DNA from: Sphingomonas nostoxanthinifaciens
GTDB lineage: Bacteria; Pseudomonadota; Alphaproteobacteria; Sphingomonadales; Sphingomonadaceae
DNA: 64,000 nt
Reading direction: 5' to 3'
NCBI RefSeq assembly: GCF_019930585.1
Contig: NZ_CP082839.1
Location: 3,980,001-4,044,000 of the forward strand
A program made the translations under genes and the position numbers. Below are positions 34,221 to 41,703 of this stretch, in pieces. Within the stretch, counting starts at the first letter, position 1. Each line of letters starts with the position of its first letter. Under the pieces are notes generated by a model. It made no database searches and was not told where the DNA came from. It saw only the letters and a list, made by a program, of their open reading frames with translations.

Positions 34221-35080
34221 GCGACGCGCAGCTCCAATGAGAGCTGCTGGCGATCCAATTGATCGGCGGCTGCCCGATTGATCCATAGCCCCTCTGTACG
34301 AGGCGAGTTACGGTGTGCGCGGGCGGCGACCTGCTCGCAGCGCCATTCGGGCAGCAGCTCGTCATAGAGCGGGTGCGGATACCCTGAGATGACGATCATT
34401 GCCGAAGATGCGTTGCATGCGTCGCATAATGTCCGGTGATCCTCGGCGGTCAGTTCATACTGATAAGTATGATACCGCTCTCCGGACTTCCGCGATTTGG
34501 TGGACCACGTGTCGGGCAGATATGGCGGATCGAGGTAGATGAGCGCCTTGGGATCATCGTAGCGCGCGATAAGATCCAGCGCCGGCAGCTGCTCGATGAC
34601 AACGCCGCGCAGTCGGTCCACGACGGCCGCCAACGCATCGGGCAGATCCGCCCACTCGCCGGCCACGTTGGTGCTGGCCATAATCCCGTTCGTGCGGAAA
34701 CCCGTCGGACGGTCCATCCGCGCGCCGCCGGTGCCGTGCGCCAAATGCGATCGAACGATCGTGCGACGTGCGCGCTCGATCGGATCGCAGGTCGGTTCAA
34801 ACGCCGGCAGATATTCGGCTCGCGCATAGGGAGTGAGCCGCAGTTGGCGCAAAAGCTCGGTCGCGTCGGCCGAGCGGAGAACTGAAAACAGGTTCACCAG
34901 CTCGCCGTCTAGATCATTATAAACCTCGTTATAGGCGCGCGGCTTCCGCAGCAGCACCGACGCTGCGCCGCCGAACGGCTCGACATAGATTTCGTGGGCT
35001 CGGAAATGCCCGATTATCCATTCCGCAAGGCGGTACTTGCCGCCCAACCAGCGCAACACAGGCCGCTCGATCGTCAGCAT
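34217..35080 (-). CDS. DNA adenine-N6 methyltransferase (Dam/D12 class)
   Basis: The ATG at 35080 (MLTIERPVLRWLGGKYRLAE) overlaps the stop of the neighbouring methyltransferase gene. The 287-residue protein has the D12-class order: motif X RWLGGKYRL (residues 10-18), motif I VEPFGGAASVL and motif IV DPPYLPDTW, with a Dam-like insert carrying GFRTNGIMAS. It would methylate adenine in a short site (often GATC in this class, but not certain here) and protect phage DNA or influence transcription. No partner endonuclease is adjacent. Confidence 0.82.
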   Translation of the reverse strand: MLTIERPVLRWLGGKYRLAEWIIGHFRAHEIYVEPFGGAASVLLRKPRAYNEVYNDLDGELVNLFSVLRSADATELLRQLRLTPYARAEYLPAFEPTCDPIERARRTIVRSHLAHGTGGARMDRPTGFRTNGIMASTNVAGEWADLPDALAAVVDRLRGVVIEQLPALDLIARYDDPKALIYLDPPYLPDTWSTKSRKSGERYHTYQYELTAEDHRTLCDACNASSAMIVISGYPHPLYDELLPEWRCEQVAARAHRNSPRTEGLWINRAAADQLDRQQLSLELRVA

Positions 35081-35673
35081 GCCGCTTTCCAATCAAGCCA
35101 GCCCAGAGCAGGTGCGCCGGAATGGCCGCGCTCCCAAACGAACCATGCGAAGGCGATCACGCCGCCACCCTGTTCGTCGGGACCGGCGAGCCGGCCGCGC
35201 GCGATTGGCACGCGGCGCGACATGATCCAGACTCGAGCAAGCGGCGTCGTCGGAAACCAGCGGCCGCGATCTTGCCCTTCGAGGAAGGCCAATCGCAGGA
35301 AGAGCGCGACCTTTCCCGTGGTCAGCTGCAGCGCGCGATCCACGAACTGGCTGGCCCAGCGGAACGGCGGGTTGGTGACGATGTTCGGCGCTCGCGGCGC
35401 CCACTCCATCAGGAAATCGCGCCCGCCTTCGCCATAACCACGGTCGATCAGGTCGGTGCTGATCACCGTGTGGCCGGCAGCCTCCAGCACGCGCGACATG
35501 GCGCCGTCACCGCATGCCGGCTCCCATATCGGCCCGTCGAATCGCTCGACCGCCAGGAGTGCCGTCGTTGCGGCAGGCCACGTCGGATAGAAGTCATGCG
35601 TCTCGCGGTTGGCGGGATCGTCCCGCTGCCCGCGCGCGAACGCCTTGCCGGCGGCCGCTGAGGGCGCGCTCAT
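35074..35673 (-). CDS. Second DNA methyltransferase (NPPF motif)
   Basis: A 199-residue class I methyltransferase: motif I WEPACGDGAMSRVLEAAG (SAM binding), then IVTNPPFRWASQF, the NPPF variant of the [DNS]PP[YFW] motif of amino-methyltransferases acting on adenine N6 or cytosine N4. It is short and has no obvious target-recognition domain. Overlaps its neighbours by 4 and 7 bp, in the early operon beside Dam. Such phage enzymes usually serve antirestriction. Confidence 0.75.
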   Translation of the reverse strand: MSAPSAAAGKAFARGQRDDPANRETHDFYPTWPAATTALLAVERFDGPIWEPACGDGAMSRVLEAAGHTVISTDLIDRGYGEGGRDFLMEWAPRAPNIVTNPPFRWASQFVDRALQLTTGKVALFLRLAFLEGQDRGRWFPTTPLARVWIMSRRVPIARGRLAGPDEQGGGVIAFAWFVWERGHSGAPALGWLDWKAAC

Positions 35674-36020
35674 GCCGCCCTCCGCTCGATGCGGGAAAGC
35701 TGGCGCTTGAACCGATCGATCTCAGTCGAGGTCAACTCGCGCTGGCGCGACGACTGCTCGATCTGCGCCACGCGATTGCGATCGGCCGCCAGATGAAGCG
35801 GCTGGTCGCCGGGAAAAGCGACCCGCTCCAACACGACGAACCCGCGGATCAGCGACGTGCTGGTGGTGAAGGCGAAGTCAGAAGCCTTGGTGCGCGCATA
35901 ATGCGCTGCGGCGTTGCTGACGCTGGCCTGCGCCAGGTAGGGCTGACGCCCGTTAAGCGCGACGACCAAGCGATCGCCGACCTCGAGTTGCCCGAAGTCG
36001 TATTTGCGCGGGCGGCCCAT
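35670..36020 (-). CDS. Small early phage protein, hypothetical
   Basis: A 116-residue protein starting MGRPRKYDFGQLEVGDRLVV from the ATG at 36020 that overlaps the upstream stop; the long open frame further upstream is a shadow. It has a beta-rich first half (TSTSLIRGFVVLERVA) and a basic helical C terminus (TSTEIDRFKRQLSRIERRA) with a helix spacing seen in DNA-binding proteins. Coupled by 4-bp overlaps on both sides. Not recognised. Confidence 0.55.
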   Translation of the reverse strand: MGRPRKYDFGQLEVGDRLVVALNGRQPYLAQASVSNAAAHYARTKASDFAFTTSTSLIRGFVVLERVAFPGDQPLHLAADRNRVAQIEQSSRQRELTSTEIDRFKRQLSRIERRAA

Positions 36021-36577
36021 CAGCGGGCACCGACCGGGGGCACCGCGGTGCTGGCGCCCGTTTCCTTGACCGTGATGATGCGCGCGCCCGAGGCTGCATC
36101 GACGATGCGGCTCTCGATAAAGCCCGCATCGACCAGCTTCTGCAGCTGGTAGCTGGCGTTGATGACCCCGGCCAAGCGTGCCAGCACTCGGTTCTGCGGG
36201 CACGGCTGCCGGGTTCGGGCGCAACGTCGGATGACGCTCATCACGCGCGCCATGTCGCCATCGAGACGCATACGGGTCTGGCGTGGATCGCGGCCGACCG
36301 CGGCACGGGCGGGGCGAAGCCGCTGCATCCGATATTCGATCATGCCGTTGGGCAAGCGCTTCTGAGCCAGGGCGACATAGCCAAGGGCTTGCAGCTTGCG
36401 GGCACGGGCCGCGCCCGACGATCGCGGCGGCAAATGCCAGCCGACCGAATAGACCAGCTGCTCGCCCGCCTTGGCGGTCCCGCACCAATCGCGGATTGCC
36501 GAAGCGTCCAGCGTGAAGCTCTCATATGCCGGCATCGCCCCCGCGATCATCGGCGCCGTTCCCCCCATCATCGTCAT
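36020..36577 (-). CDS. Early phage protein with winged-helix-like C terminus
   Basis: A 185-residue basic protein. The first half holds DWCGTAKAGEQLVYSVGWHL and RARKLQALGYVALAQKRLPN, the second INASYQLQKLVDAGFIESRI: each looks like a helix-turn-helix, so it may hold two winged helices and regulate or recruit replication proteins. Overlaps neighbours by 4 bp (36574) and 1 bp (36020). Not recognised. Confidence 0.5.
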   Translation of the reverse strand: MTMMGGTAPMIAGAMPAYESFTLDASAIRDWCGTAKAGEQLVYSVGWHLPPRSSGAARARKLQALGYVALAQKRLPNGMIEYRMQRLRPARAAVGRDPRQTRMRLDGDMARVMSVIRRCARTRQPCPQNRVLARLAGVINASYQLQKLVDAGFIESRIVDAASGARIITVKETGASTAVPPVGAR

Positions 36578-37041
36578 GCCGTCTCCGCCCGTGCGATCAG
36601 CTGATCGAGCGACCGGCGCGCATCGCGCAGGAACGGGAGGATCGCGCGCAGCTCGGCGTCGGTCGTTTCCACGCCGCCATCGCTGGCCGGATGCTGGGTC
36701 GCGATGATGTGGTGCAGCGTTTCGGACAGCTTCAGCGGGGCATTCAATGACGTCAGGCTGCAGATCTCGCGCGGGATGCCGCGCGTGCCGCCGAGCGCGT
36801 AGAACGGGTCGATCGATCCCGGCCCGAACTCATATTCGATGTTCGCCAGCGTTACGGGGTTGAGGCAGCCACGCTCCGTCCGCACGTTTTTCACCGTCTC
36901 GGATGCGCAGCTGATCCGGTCGGCCAGCTCGCGATCGTTCAGTAAGTGCACGGACTGGATGCCCAGGACGATGCACTTTGTGGCTGCCCGGTAAGCCTTT
37001 GGGGTCGGACGACCCAGCCGGGGGAATACGTTACCGGTCAT
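36574..37041 (-). CDS. Early regulatory protein, possible CII-like
   Basis: A 155-residue protein with a helix-turn-helix in the first half (LNDRELADRISCASETVKNV) and an acidic helical C-terminal third (TDAELRAILPFLRDARRSLD). Position immediately after the Cro-like gene in the leftward operon corresponds to cII of lambdoid phages. The function is inferred from place and motif. Confidence 0.5.
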   Translation of the reverse strand: MTGNVFPRLGRPTPKAYRAATKCIVLGIQSVHLLNDRELADRISCASETVKNVRTERGCLNPVTLANIEYEFGPGSIDPFYALGGTRGIPREICSLTSLNAPLKLSETLHHIIATQHPASDGGVETTDAELRAILPFLRDARRSLDQLIARAETA

Positions 37042-37120
37042 TGCGGGGTAGCACTCCCGAAATGATCGGTCCGCATGATCCGCGCGTATCTGCCGCCAGC
37101 GAGCGAGCTATGGTCGCCAT

Positions 37121-37396
37121 CTACGCGGCCTCCTGCCGGGAGTCGGCCTCGCCCAAGCCGATCAGAAGAGCGCGGGCCTCCGATGGGATCGTGCAGTTCG
37201 GCCAATTCACCTCGTTGGACAGGTGAACGGTGAAGCGCTCCAGTGTCGCGACCGTGCACGTTGCGCCGGCGGCGAGACGGTCGAACAGCTTGCCGTCATT
37301 CGCGACGACCGTAGCCAGCCGCGAAGTGCTACGGCCAGTTGCCGTCGCCCACACCGTCGCCAGCTGCATCAATTTATCGATGAGGGTCAAAGCCAT
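37121..37396 (-). CDS. Cro-like regulator
   Basis: A 91-residue protein from the ATG at 37396, with a helix-turn-helix-like segment: ATGRSTSRLATVVANDGKLF, then TCTVATLERFTVHLS. It is the first gene of the leftward operon, divergent from the repressor across a 100-bp region with operator palindromes, so Cro is the natural analogue. A possible ribosome site (GGCGGAG) lies very near the ATG. A GTG in frame at 37438 lies within the operator and is unlikely to be the start. Confidence 0.55.
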   Translation of the reverse strand: MALTLIDKLMQLATVWATATGRSTSRLATVVANDGKLFDRLAAGATCTVATLERFTVHLSNEVNWPNCTIPSEARALLIGLGEADSRQEAA

Positions 37397-37421
37397 CTCC
37401 GCCGTGTCGCGGGCAGAAATG

Positions 37422-37495
37422 CGGGCAATTGCCCTCACCTGTCAACGGGAAATTTCCCGCAACCGGCTTCTTGCGATCTGCGGGATAATGCCCGC
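37422..37495. promoter_or_regulatory. Operator-promoter region between cro-like gene and repressor
   Basis: Three palindromes: GGGCAATTGCCC (37423-37434), CGGGAAATTTCCCG (37446-37459) and GCGGGATAATGCCCGC (37480-37495). A perfect leftward -35 TTGACA (37440-37445, minus strand) stands 5 bp before the first, with only a weak -10 (CATTTC). The third includes the -10 GATAAT (37484-37489) for the repressor and abuts its ATG at 37496. So the repressor likely blocks the early operon and autoregulates itself. Confidence 0.7.
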
Positions 37496-38200
37496 ATGAA
37501 GGTCGATCCAAGAGATATCGCTACGCGCGCGGCAGAGCTGGCCATCCAGCGCAGGCTTACCGAGCGCGAAGCGTCGATCGATGCGAGCGGCAAGCCGGAT
37601 CTCATTCGCGACATGAGGCGCGGTCGCATGCCCAGCAGCGATCGGCTTAGCGCGCTCGCCGCGACGCTTGGAACGACCGTCGATTTCCTCATGGGAACAA
37701 CAACATCGTCTCTGCCTGCCAACGGCGCCGACACGACGCCTGATCTCGAACGGCTCCCGCTTGACGTTCCCGTCTATGGAACAGCATTAGGTGCCGACCT
37801 ATCTGTGCGGGACGGCGAAGAAGTGTTCGAGATCGAGCAGACGATTATTGAACTCACGGAGATTATCGACCGCGTGCGACGACTTCCGGGTATTGCCGGA
37901 GATAAGGATGCGTACAGCCTGACCGTCGTCGGTAACTCCATGTCGCCGCGATACGATGATGGCGACCCGATTTATATTTCGACGCGCCGGCAGGCCGCCA
38001 TCGGCGATTACGTCGTCGTACAGGTCAAGAATGGTGCATCAGACGAGGTTGTCTCAGCGCTGGTGAAGAAGCTGGTTGGCCGCTCGTCGACCCATCTTGA
38101 GCTTGAGCAATTCAATCCGCCTCTGCGGTTTCGGCTGGAGCGGAATCGGGTCGCACGCATTCATCGCGTTCTGACGCCGCGAGAGCTGGCGGGCAGATAA
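37496..38200 (+). CDS. CI-type repressor with S24 self-cleavage domain
   Basis: The 234-residue protein has an N-terminal helix-turn-helix region (about residues 25-67, ASGKPDLIRDMRRGRMPSSD) and a LexA/CI-like peptidase domain with Ser148 in VVGNSMSPRYDDGD and Lys191/192 in ALVKKLVG. Induction by RecA-stimulated self-cleavage is expected; the bond may lie near TALGADL (97-102). The ATG at 37496 is about 7 nt past a -10-like GATAAT, so the transcript may be leaderless as in lambda cI from PRM. It is flanked by operator palindromes on both sides. Confidence 0.85.
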   Translation: MKVDPRDIATRAAELAIQRRLTEREASIDASGKPDLIRDMRRGRMPSSDRLSALAATLGTTVDFLMGTTTSSLPANGADTTPDLERLPLDVPVYGTALGADLSVRDGEEVFEIEQTIIELTEIIDRVRRLPGIAGDKDAYSLTVVGNSMSPRYDDGDPIYISTRRQAAIGDYVVVQVKNGASDEVVSALVKKLVGRSSTHLELEQFNPPLRFRLERNRVARIHRVLTPRELAGR

Positions 38201-38201
38201 C

Positions 38202-38254
38202 GCGGGCAATTGCCCGCATTCTCTCTTGACACGGGCAATTGCCCGCATATTTTG
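38202..38254 (+). promoter_or_regulatory. Repressor-controlled promoter of the integrase operon
   Basis: GCGGGCAATTGCCCGC (38202-38217) and CGGGCAATTGCCCG (38232-38245) are the same palindrome as in the cro-cI region. The second lies exactly between a -35 TTGACA (38226-38231) and a -10 TATTTT (38248-38253, 16-bp spacer). Repressor binding would block this promoter, which points to the 38280-41685 operon. Confidence 0.75.
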
Positions 38255-38279
38255 TGCCCCGTTCACAACGGAGGCACCG

Positions 38280-38615
38280 ATGCCACGCACCAAGCTCGCA
38301 CCCGCCGTCCAGCCGCTCAAGCAGATCGACGACGAGCATTTCGATCGCTGGCGCGCCGCGCGCACTCACAATGCGGCGTCGGTGGTCGGCTATACGCCGG
38401 TCGCTCGCCTCTATGACGACTTTTGCACGTGGGCATCGCATGAGATCGGCCCTGATTACGTCGCCGAGGAAGCGGCCTTCATCCGCGCGCTAAATGAAGC
38501 GCCGAAGCCGCTCATCAAGGTCGAATATCTCCGCGTGCGCGAAGCCTTCCAGCGGCCGGGCAACGCCAACTGTGCCAGCCTCACGCTGGCCGAGCCCGTG
38601 CGGGTGGCAGCGTGA
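38280..38615 (+). CDS. First gene of the integrase operon, hypothetical
   Basis: A 111-residue protein starting MPRTKLAPAVQPLKQIDDEH, from an ATG with GGAGG 5 nt upstream. Helical, with CTWASHEIGPDYVAEEAAF in the middle and a basic stretch VEYLRVREAFQRPG. It is the first gene behind the repressor-controlled promoter. No known family is recognised; a role in replication or excision control is possible but unsupported. Confidence 0.6.
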   Translation: MPRTKLAPAVQPLKQIDDEHFDRWRAARTHNAASVVGYTPVARLYDDFCTWASHEIGPDYVAEEAAFIRALNEAPKPLIKVEYLRVREAFQRPGNANCASLTLAEPVRVAA

Positions 38616-38773
38616 TGCCGCCGCTCCCCTTCCCGCCGCAGATCCACGCCGCAACGTGCGACTGCACCAAGTGCCGCCATCCCGCCGATCGCCCCGGCCT
38701 CGGCCGTGGAGCCGGCCTTGCCCTGCTCAGCGCGCTGATCGTGATCGGCCTGTTCCATGCGTGGTTTGCGTGA
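38615..38773 (+). CDS. Small membrane protein with CxCxxC motif
   Basis: A 52-residue protein. The ATG overlaps the upstream stop (TGATG). The N-terminal half is Pro-rich with CDCTKC, a tight cysteine motif that could bind metal; the C-terminal half is one membrane span (GLALLSALIVIGLFHAWFA). The next gene's GTG overlaps its TGA (GTGA), so it is translated as part of the chain, which supports that it is real. Confidence 0.55.
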   Translation: MPPLPFPPQIHAATCDCTKCRHPADRPGLGRGAGLALLSALIVIGLFHAWFA

Positions 38774-39426
38774 GCGGCGTCCTACAGCCTTGGGTGGGCA
38801 ACCTCTCACTCATGCAGCAGACCGTGCTGTTGACTGCCATCCGCGGCCCCGATGACCTGCCGAAGTATGGCTCACCGAAGATGCTGCTTCGCTGGTATCG
38901 GCGATGCATCCTTCTCTCGGCCATGGATCAGCGCGTGCTGGCGGATCCGATGGAAGATTGCGGCGGATCCTTCACCGGGCCGAGTATCCCGAGGTCGGTC
39001 TTGATCATGAAGGCGACCCAGCGGTTCGATGCGCAGACCAACTATTGGGCCGACGAGGTCGTCGGTGCCGAATATGAGAAGCTGACGGCTGAGCGGAACG
39101 CGATCTGTGAATGGTCGGTCGAACGCGCCGCGCTGGATCAGGAAGACGAGGACGGCTGGGAGCCGCTTATGCACGAGATCGCCGGGGAATACCTGCGCGA
39201 GCTCGATGCGATTCCACATCACTTCCAGCTGCATCTCATACACGCCGCCGAGATCGTAGGATACAAGCACCCCGATCGCCGCATTCGCGGCTGGTGGCGC
39301 CAAACCTACGAGCGCCTCGTCCACGACATGCACCTCTGGCCCGAGACCGAGGAGCAGCTGGACAGCCGCCTTGGCGACGATCGCGGTCAGTGGCTCGCTC
39401 GCAACGACGTGGCGACGGTCGACTGA
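38770..39426 (+). CDS. Conserved phage protein (MQQTVLLTAIRGPD type)
   Basis: The GTG at 38770 (SGVLQPWVGNLSLMQQTVLL) overlaps the upstream stop as GTGA. The 218-residue protein has the segment TAIRGPDDLPKYGSPKMLLR and further GGSFTGPSI and HHFQLHLIHAAEIVGYKHPD, a pattern I have met in other prophages near integration or replication genes. Later, WWRQTYERLVHDMHLWPETE. No catalytic motif is visible; the function is unknown. Confidence 0.65.
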   Translation: MSGVLQPWVGNLSLMQQTVLLTAIRGPDDLPKYGSPKMLLRWYRRCILLSAMDQRVLADPMEDCGGSFTGPSIPRSVLIMKATQRFDAQTNYWADEVVGAEYEKLTAERNAICEWSVERAALDQEDEDGWEPLMHEIAGEYLRELDAIPHHFQLHLIHAAEIVGYKHPDRRIRGWWRQTYERLVHDMHLWPETEEQLDSRLGDDRGQWLARNDVATVD

Positions 39427-39429
39427 ACC

Positions 39430-39996
39430 ATGATCGGCGACGCGCCCTTGTACGCTTTCGATCACGACCGGCTGCTGAAGGCGGCCGCGCGCGTGGTCGC
39501 CGAGCGCGAGGCGGGATATCCGCAACTCGTCACCGAGGGGAAGCTGACCGAGCAGGCGGCTGCGGACGGGATCCGCGCGGCGAGGGCAATTGCGGCCGAT
39601 TGGCAGCGCATCGTCGATCTCGGCGCCGGTCGCGCCGCCGAGCCGCTCGATAACAGCGCCACCCGCGAGGAGAAGCGCGCCGTGCTGGTGCATGTGGCTG
39701 GCCGCTGCCAGCGCAAGCTGCAGGCGACGCGCGATGCCCTCCACCGCGCGCTGAACGACGATTGCCTGCGAGCGATCGAGGCGGACGTGATGACCCGCGA
39801 GGCCCTCCACGAAGCGTGGAAGCGGCGGTGGCCGGGCTATGATCTGGGCGAGATCGGCCTGTTCCTGGCCGCTGAGCAGCGCGCATGGGCAGCCGACGCC
39901 ATGCTCTGGCATATTGATCTCACGCCGAGCGCGATGTTCTATGCCGAATTGAACGCCGAATGGCGCGCCGGTCGACGTGCGAGCGAGGCGGCTTAA
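39430..39996 (+). CDS. Helical phage protein, hypothetical
   Basis: A 188-residue largely helical protein starting MIGDAPLYAFDHDRLLKAAA, 3 bp after the previous gene, with a long charged helix (TREEKRAVLVHVAGRCQRKL). The stop is followed by the next gene's ATG in TAATG. Not recognised; may be a recombination or replication accessory. Confidence 0.55.
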   Translation: MIGDAPLYAFDHDRLLKAAARVVAEREAGYPQLVTEGKLTEQAAADGIRAARAIAADWQRIVDLGAGRAAEPLDNSATREEKRAVLVHVAGRCQRKLQATRDALHRALNDDCLRAIEADVMTREALHEAWKRRWPGYDLGEIGLFLAAEQRAWAADAMLWHIDLTPSAMFYAELNAEWRAGRRASEAA

Positions 39997-40361
39997 TGTC
40001 CGGTGCCACCGCACCCGCGCAATCGCCCGCTGGGCCGTCGAGCCGTCAAAGCGGGCATGATTGCCCCGAATGCGGCGCAGGCTTCCCGCTCGCGCATCCT
40101 CGGCAAATCTTCTGTAGCGACGCGCATCAGAAGGCATGGAAGGCGCGGACGCGCCGACGTGGCTATCAGCTCTATCCGTTCGCCATTGTCGCCCGCGCCA
40201 CGCGGGAAGGCACGCGCGGTGACCGATCGACCGGCAGCCGGGCGAGCAAGGATGCGGACCAGCTGCGCGAGCGCTGGAAGGACGAAGACGCCACCAAGAA
40301 GCGGATGACACCCGCCGCCTACCTCGCCCTCCGCTACCGCCTTGGGTTCGACCGGCCGTGA
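39996..40361 (+). CDS. Zinc-ribbon protein
   Basis: A 121-residue protein with CPECGAGFPLAHPRQIFCSD followed by AHQKAW: CxxC then C...H, a zinc-binding site at about residues 23-44, of the kind found in small phage DNA-binding proteins. The C terminus (AAYLALRYRLGF) is basic and helical. Start TAATG overlap with the upstream gene, end overlap (GTGA) with the next. Confidence 0.6.
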   Translation: MSGATAPAQSPAGPSSRQSGHDCPECGAGFPLAHPRQIFCSDAHQKAWKARTRRRGYQLYPFAIVARATREGTRGDRSTGSRASKDADQLRERWKDEDATKKRMTPAAYLALRYRLGFDRP

Positions 40362-40564
40362 ACGCACCCGCGCGCCTCGGCAAGACCGCCTATCCCGGCA
40401 AGGTCGCGATCAAGCATGCGATCGAGGCGGCTCGCTCGCTGGGGATTGACGTGGCCGGCATCGAGATCTCACCTGACGGCACGATCCGCATTATGGAGGC
40501 GCGCGCCGTGCCGAAGCCTGCCGACTCGCTGTACGATCAGCTGAAAGCCGCCGGTCAGCTGTGA
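40358..40564 (+). CDS. Small gene before the integrase, possible excisionase-type
   Basis: A 68-residue protein from a GTG at 40358 (GTGA overlap), NAPARLGKTAYPGKVAIKHA and on to SLYDQLKAAGQL. The middle IDVAGIEISPDGTIRI is a beta pair. Position directly before int is where many phages encode an excision factor, but the usual winged-helix of Xis is not evident. It overlaps the integrase start by 4 bp. Confidence 0.55.
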   Translation: MNAPARLGKTAYPGKVAIKHAIEAARSLGIDVAGIEISPDGTIRIMEARAVPKPADSLYDQLKAAGQL

Positions 40565-41685
40565 TCGAGGGGCTGCACTTCGTGCGCGTTGCGGCGACGG
40601 CCAGCAGGCCGATTCGCTGGTACGTCTATGCCTGGCGCGGCGGCCCGAGGATCATGACGTGGGACGGGCCGGTGAAGCCGAAGCTGACGAAAGATGCACT
40701 GGCCGCCTACGCCGCCGCGACCGAGGGCGCGACCAAGGCCAAGGGCGACACGCTCACCGCTGCGATCATCGGCTGGCGCGGCCGGGCGGGCGAGCCCGAT
40801 TCGGCCAGCCCCGAATGGAAGAAGCTCGCCGAGAATACGAAGCGCGTATGGGGGCTCGCGCTCGACCAGATCGACGCGAAGTGGGGCAAGCACCCGATCA
40901 AGCTGTGGAACGATCCGCGGATGGTTGCCGACGTGGTCGGCTGGCGCGACGCGCGCGCCAAGACCCCGCGCGCGGCCGACATCGGCATCACCGTGCTGGC
41001 CCAGCTGCTCCAGTGGTGCAGGTTGCGGGCGAAGGTCACGATCAACGTGGCCGCCGACATTCCGACCCTCTACGCCGGTGCCGACCGCGCCGAGATCATC
41101 TGGACCGACGACGATCTGGCGCGGTTCAAGGCGGCAGCCGACAAGGAGAACCGACCGCGCGTCTACGACGCGATCCGCCTAGCGACGCTCACGGGCTTCC
41201 GCCGGGCCGACCTTGCCGCTGTCACGTTCGACGAGGTGAGCGACCACGCGATCATCCGCGTCGCGCTGAAGAAGAGCCGCGGCCGGCGCCGTCGAGCCGT
41301 GATCCCGATGATCCCCGAACTGGCGAAGCTGATCGAGGAGCTGCGCGCCCTGCCCCGCAATCCGGGCGTAAACACGCTGCTCGTCAACAGCCGGGGGCGA
41401 TCGTGGACGCCCGGCAGCCTCGGCGCCGCCGTCGACCAGATCCGCAACGAGGCCAAGATCTTCCAGCCGGGCAGCGCTGAGCTGGGCGTGCCCGATCGGC
41501 CGAAGCACCTTCACGACTGCCGCGGCACGTTCGTAACGAAGCTATGTCGGGCCGGCCTTACCGACCGCGAGATAGCGGATGCCGCAGCCTGGTCGCCGCA
41601 GTCCGTTGCCACGATCCGCAAATTCTACGTTGACGACGCGGCCGTGGTCGTGGCGCTCAGTAAGCGGATGCGACGAGTCCTTTGA
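40561..41685 (+). CDS. int: Tyrosine-family integrase
   Basis: A 374-residue tyrosine recombinase from a GTG overlapping the previous stop. The catalytic residues are Arg214 in TGFRRADLAAVTFDEV, Lys in the beta hairpin (about 237-239), His318 and Arg321 in KHLHDCRGTFVTKL, Trp344 in AAWSPQS, and nucleophile Tyr356 in IRKFYVDD. The N-terminal arm-binding and core-binding parts precede. It would recombine attP with the tRNA-Gly gene; the core is at 1623-1662/45017-45056. It is about 3.3 kb from attR, with the ParB/nuclease/methyltransferase cargo in between, unlike the usual int-next-to-att order. Confidence 0.9.
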   Translation: MIEGLHFVRVAATASRPIRWYVYAWRGGPRIMTWDGPVKPKLTKDALAAYAAATEGATKAKGDTLTAAIIGWRGRAGEPDSASPEWKKLAENTKRVWGLALDQIDAKWGKHPIKLWNDPRMVADVVGWRDARAKTPRAADIGITVLAQLLQWCRLRAKVTINVAADIPTLYAGADRAEIIWTDDDLARFKAAADKENRPRVYDAIRLATLTGFRRADLAAVTFDEVSDHAIIRVALKKSRGRRRRAVIPMIPELAKLIEELRALPRNPGVNTLLVNSRGRSWTPGSLGAAVDQIRNEAKIFQPGSAELGVPDRPKHLHDCRGTFVTKLCRAGLTDREIADAAAWSPQSVATIRKFYVDDAAVVVALSKRMRRVL

Positions 41686-41703
41686 CTAGAGCGGCGCACC
41701 AAA

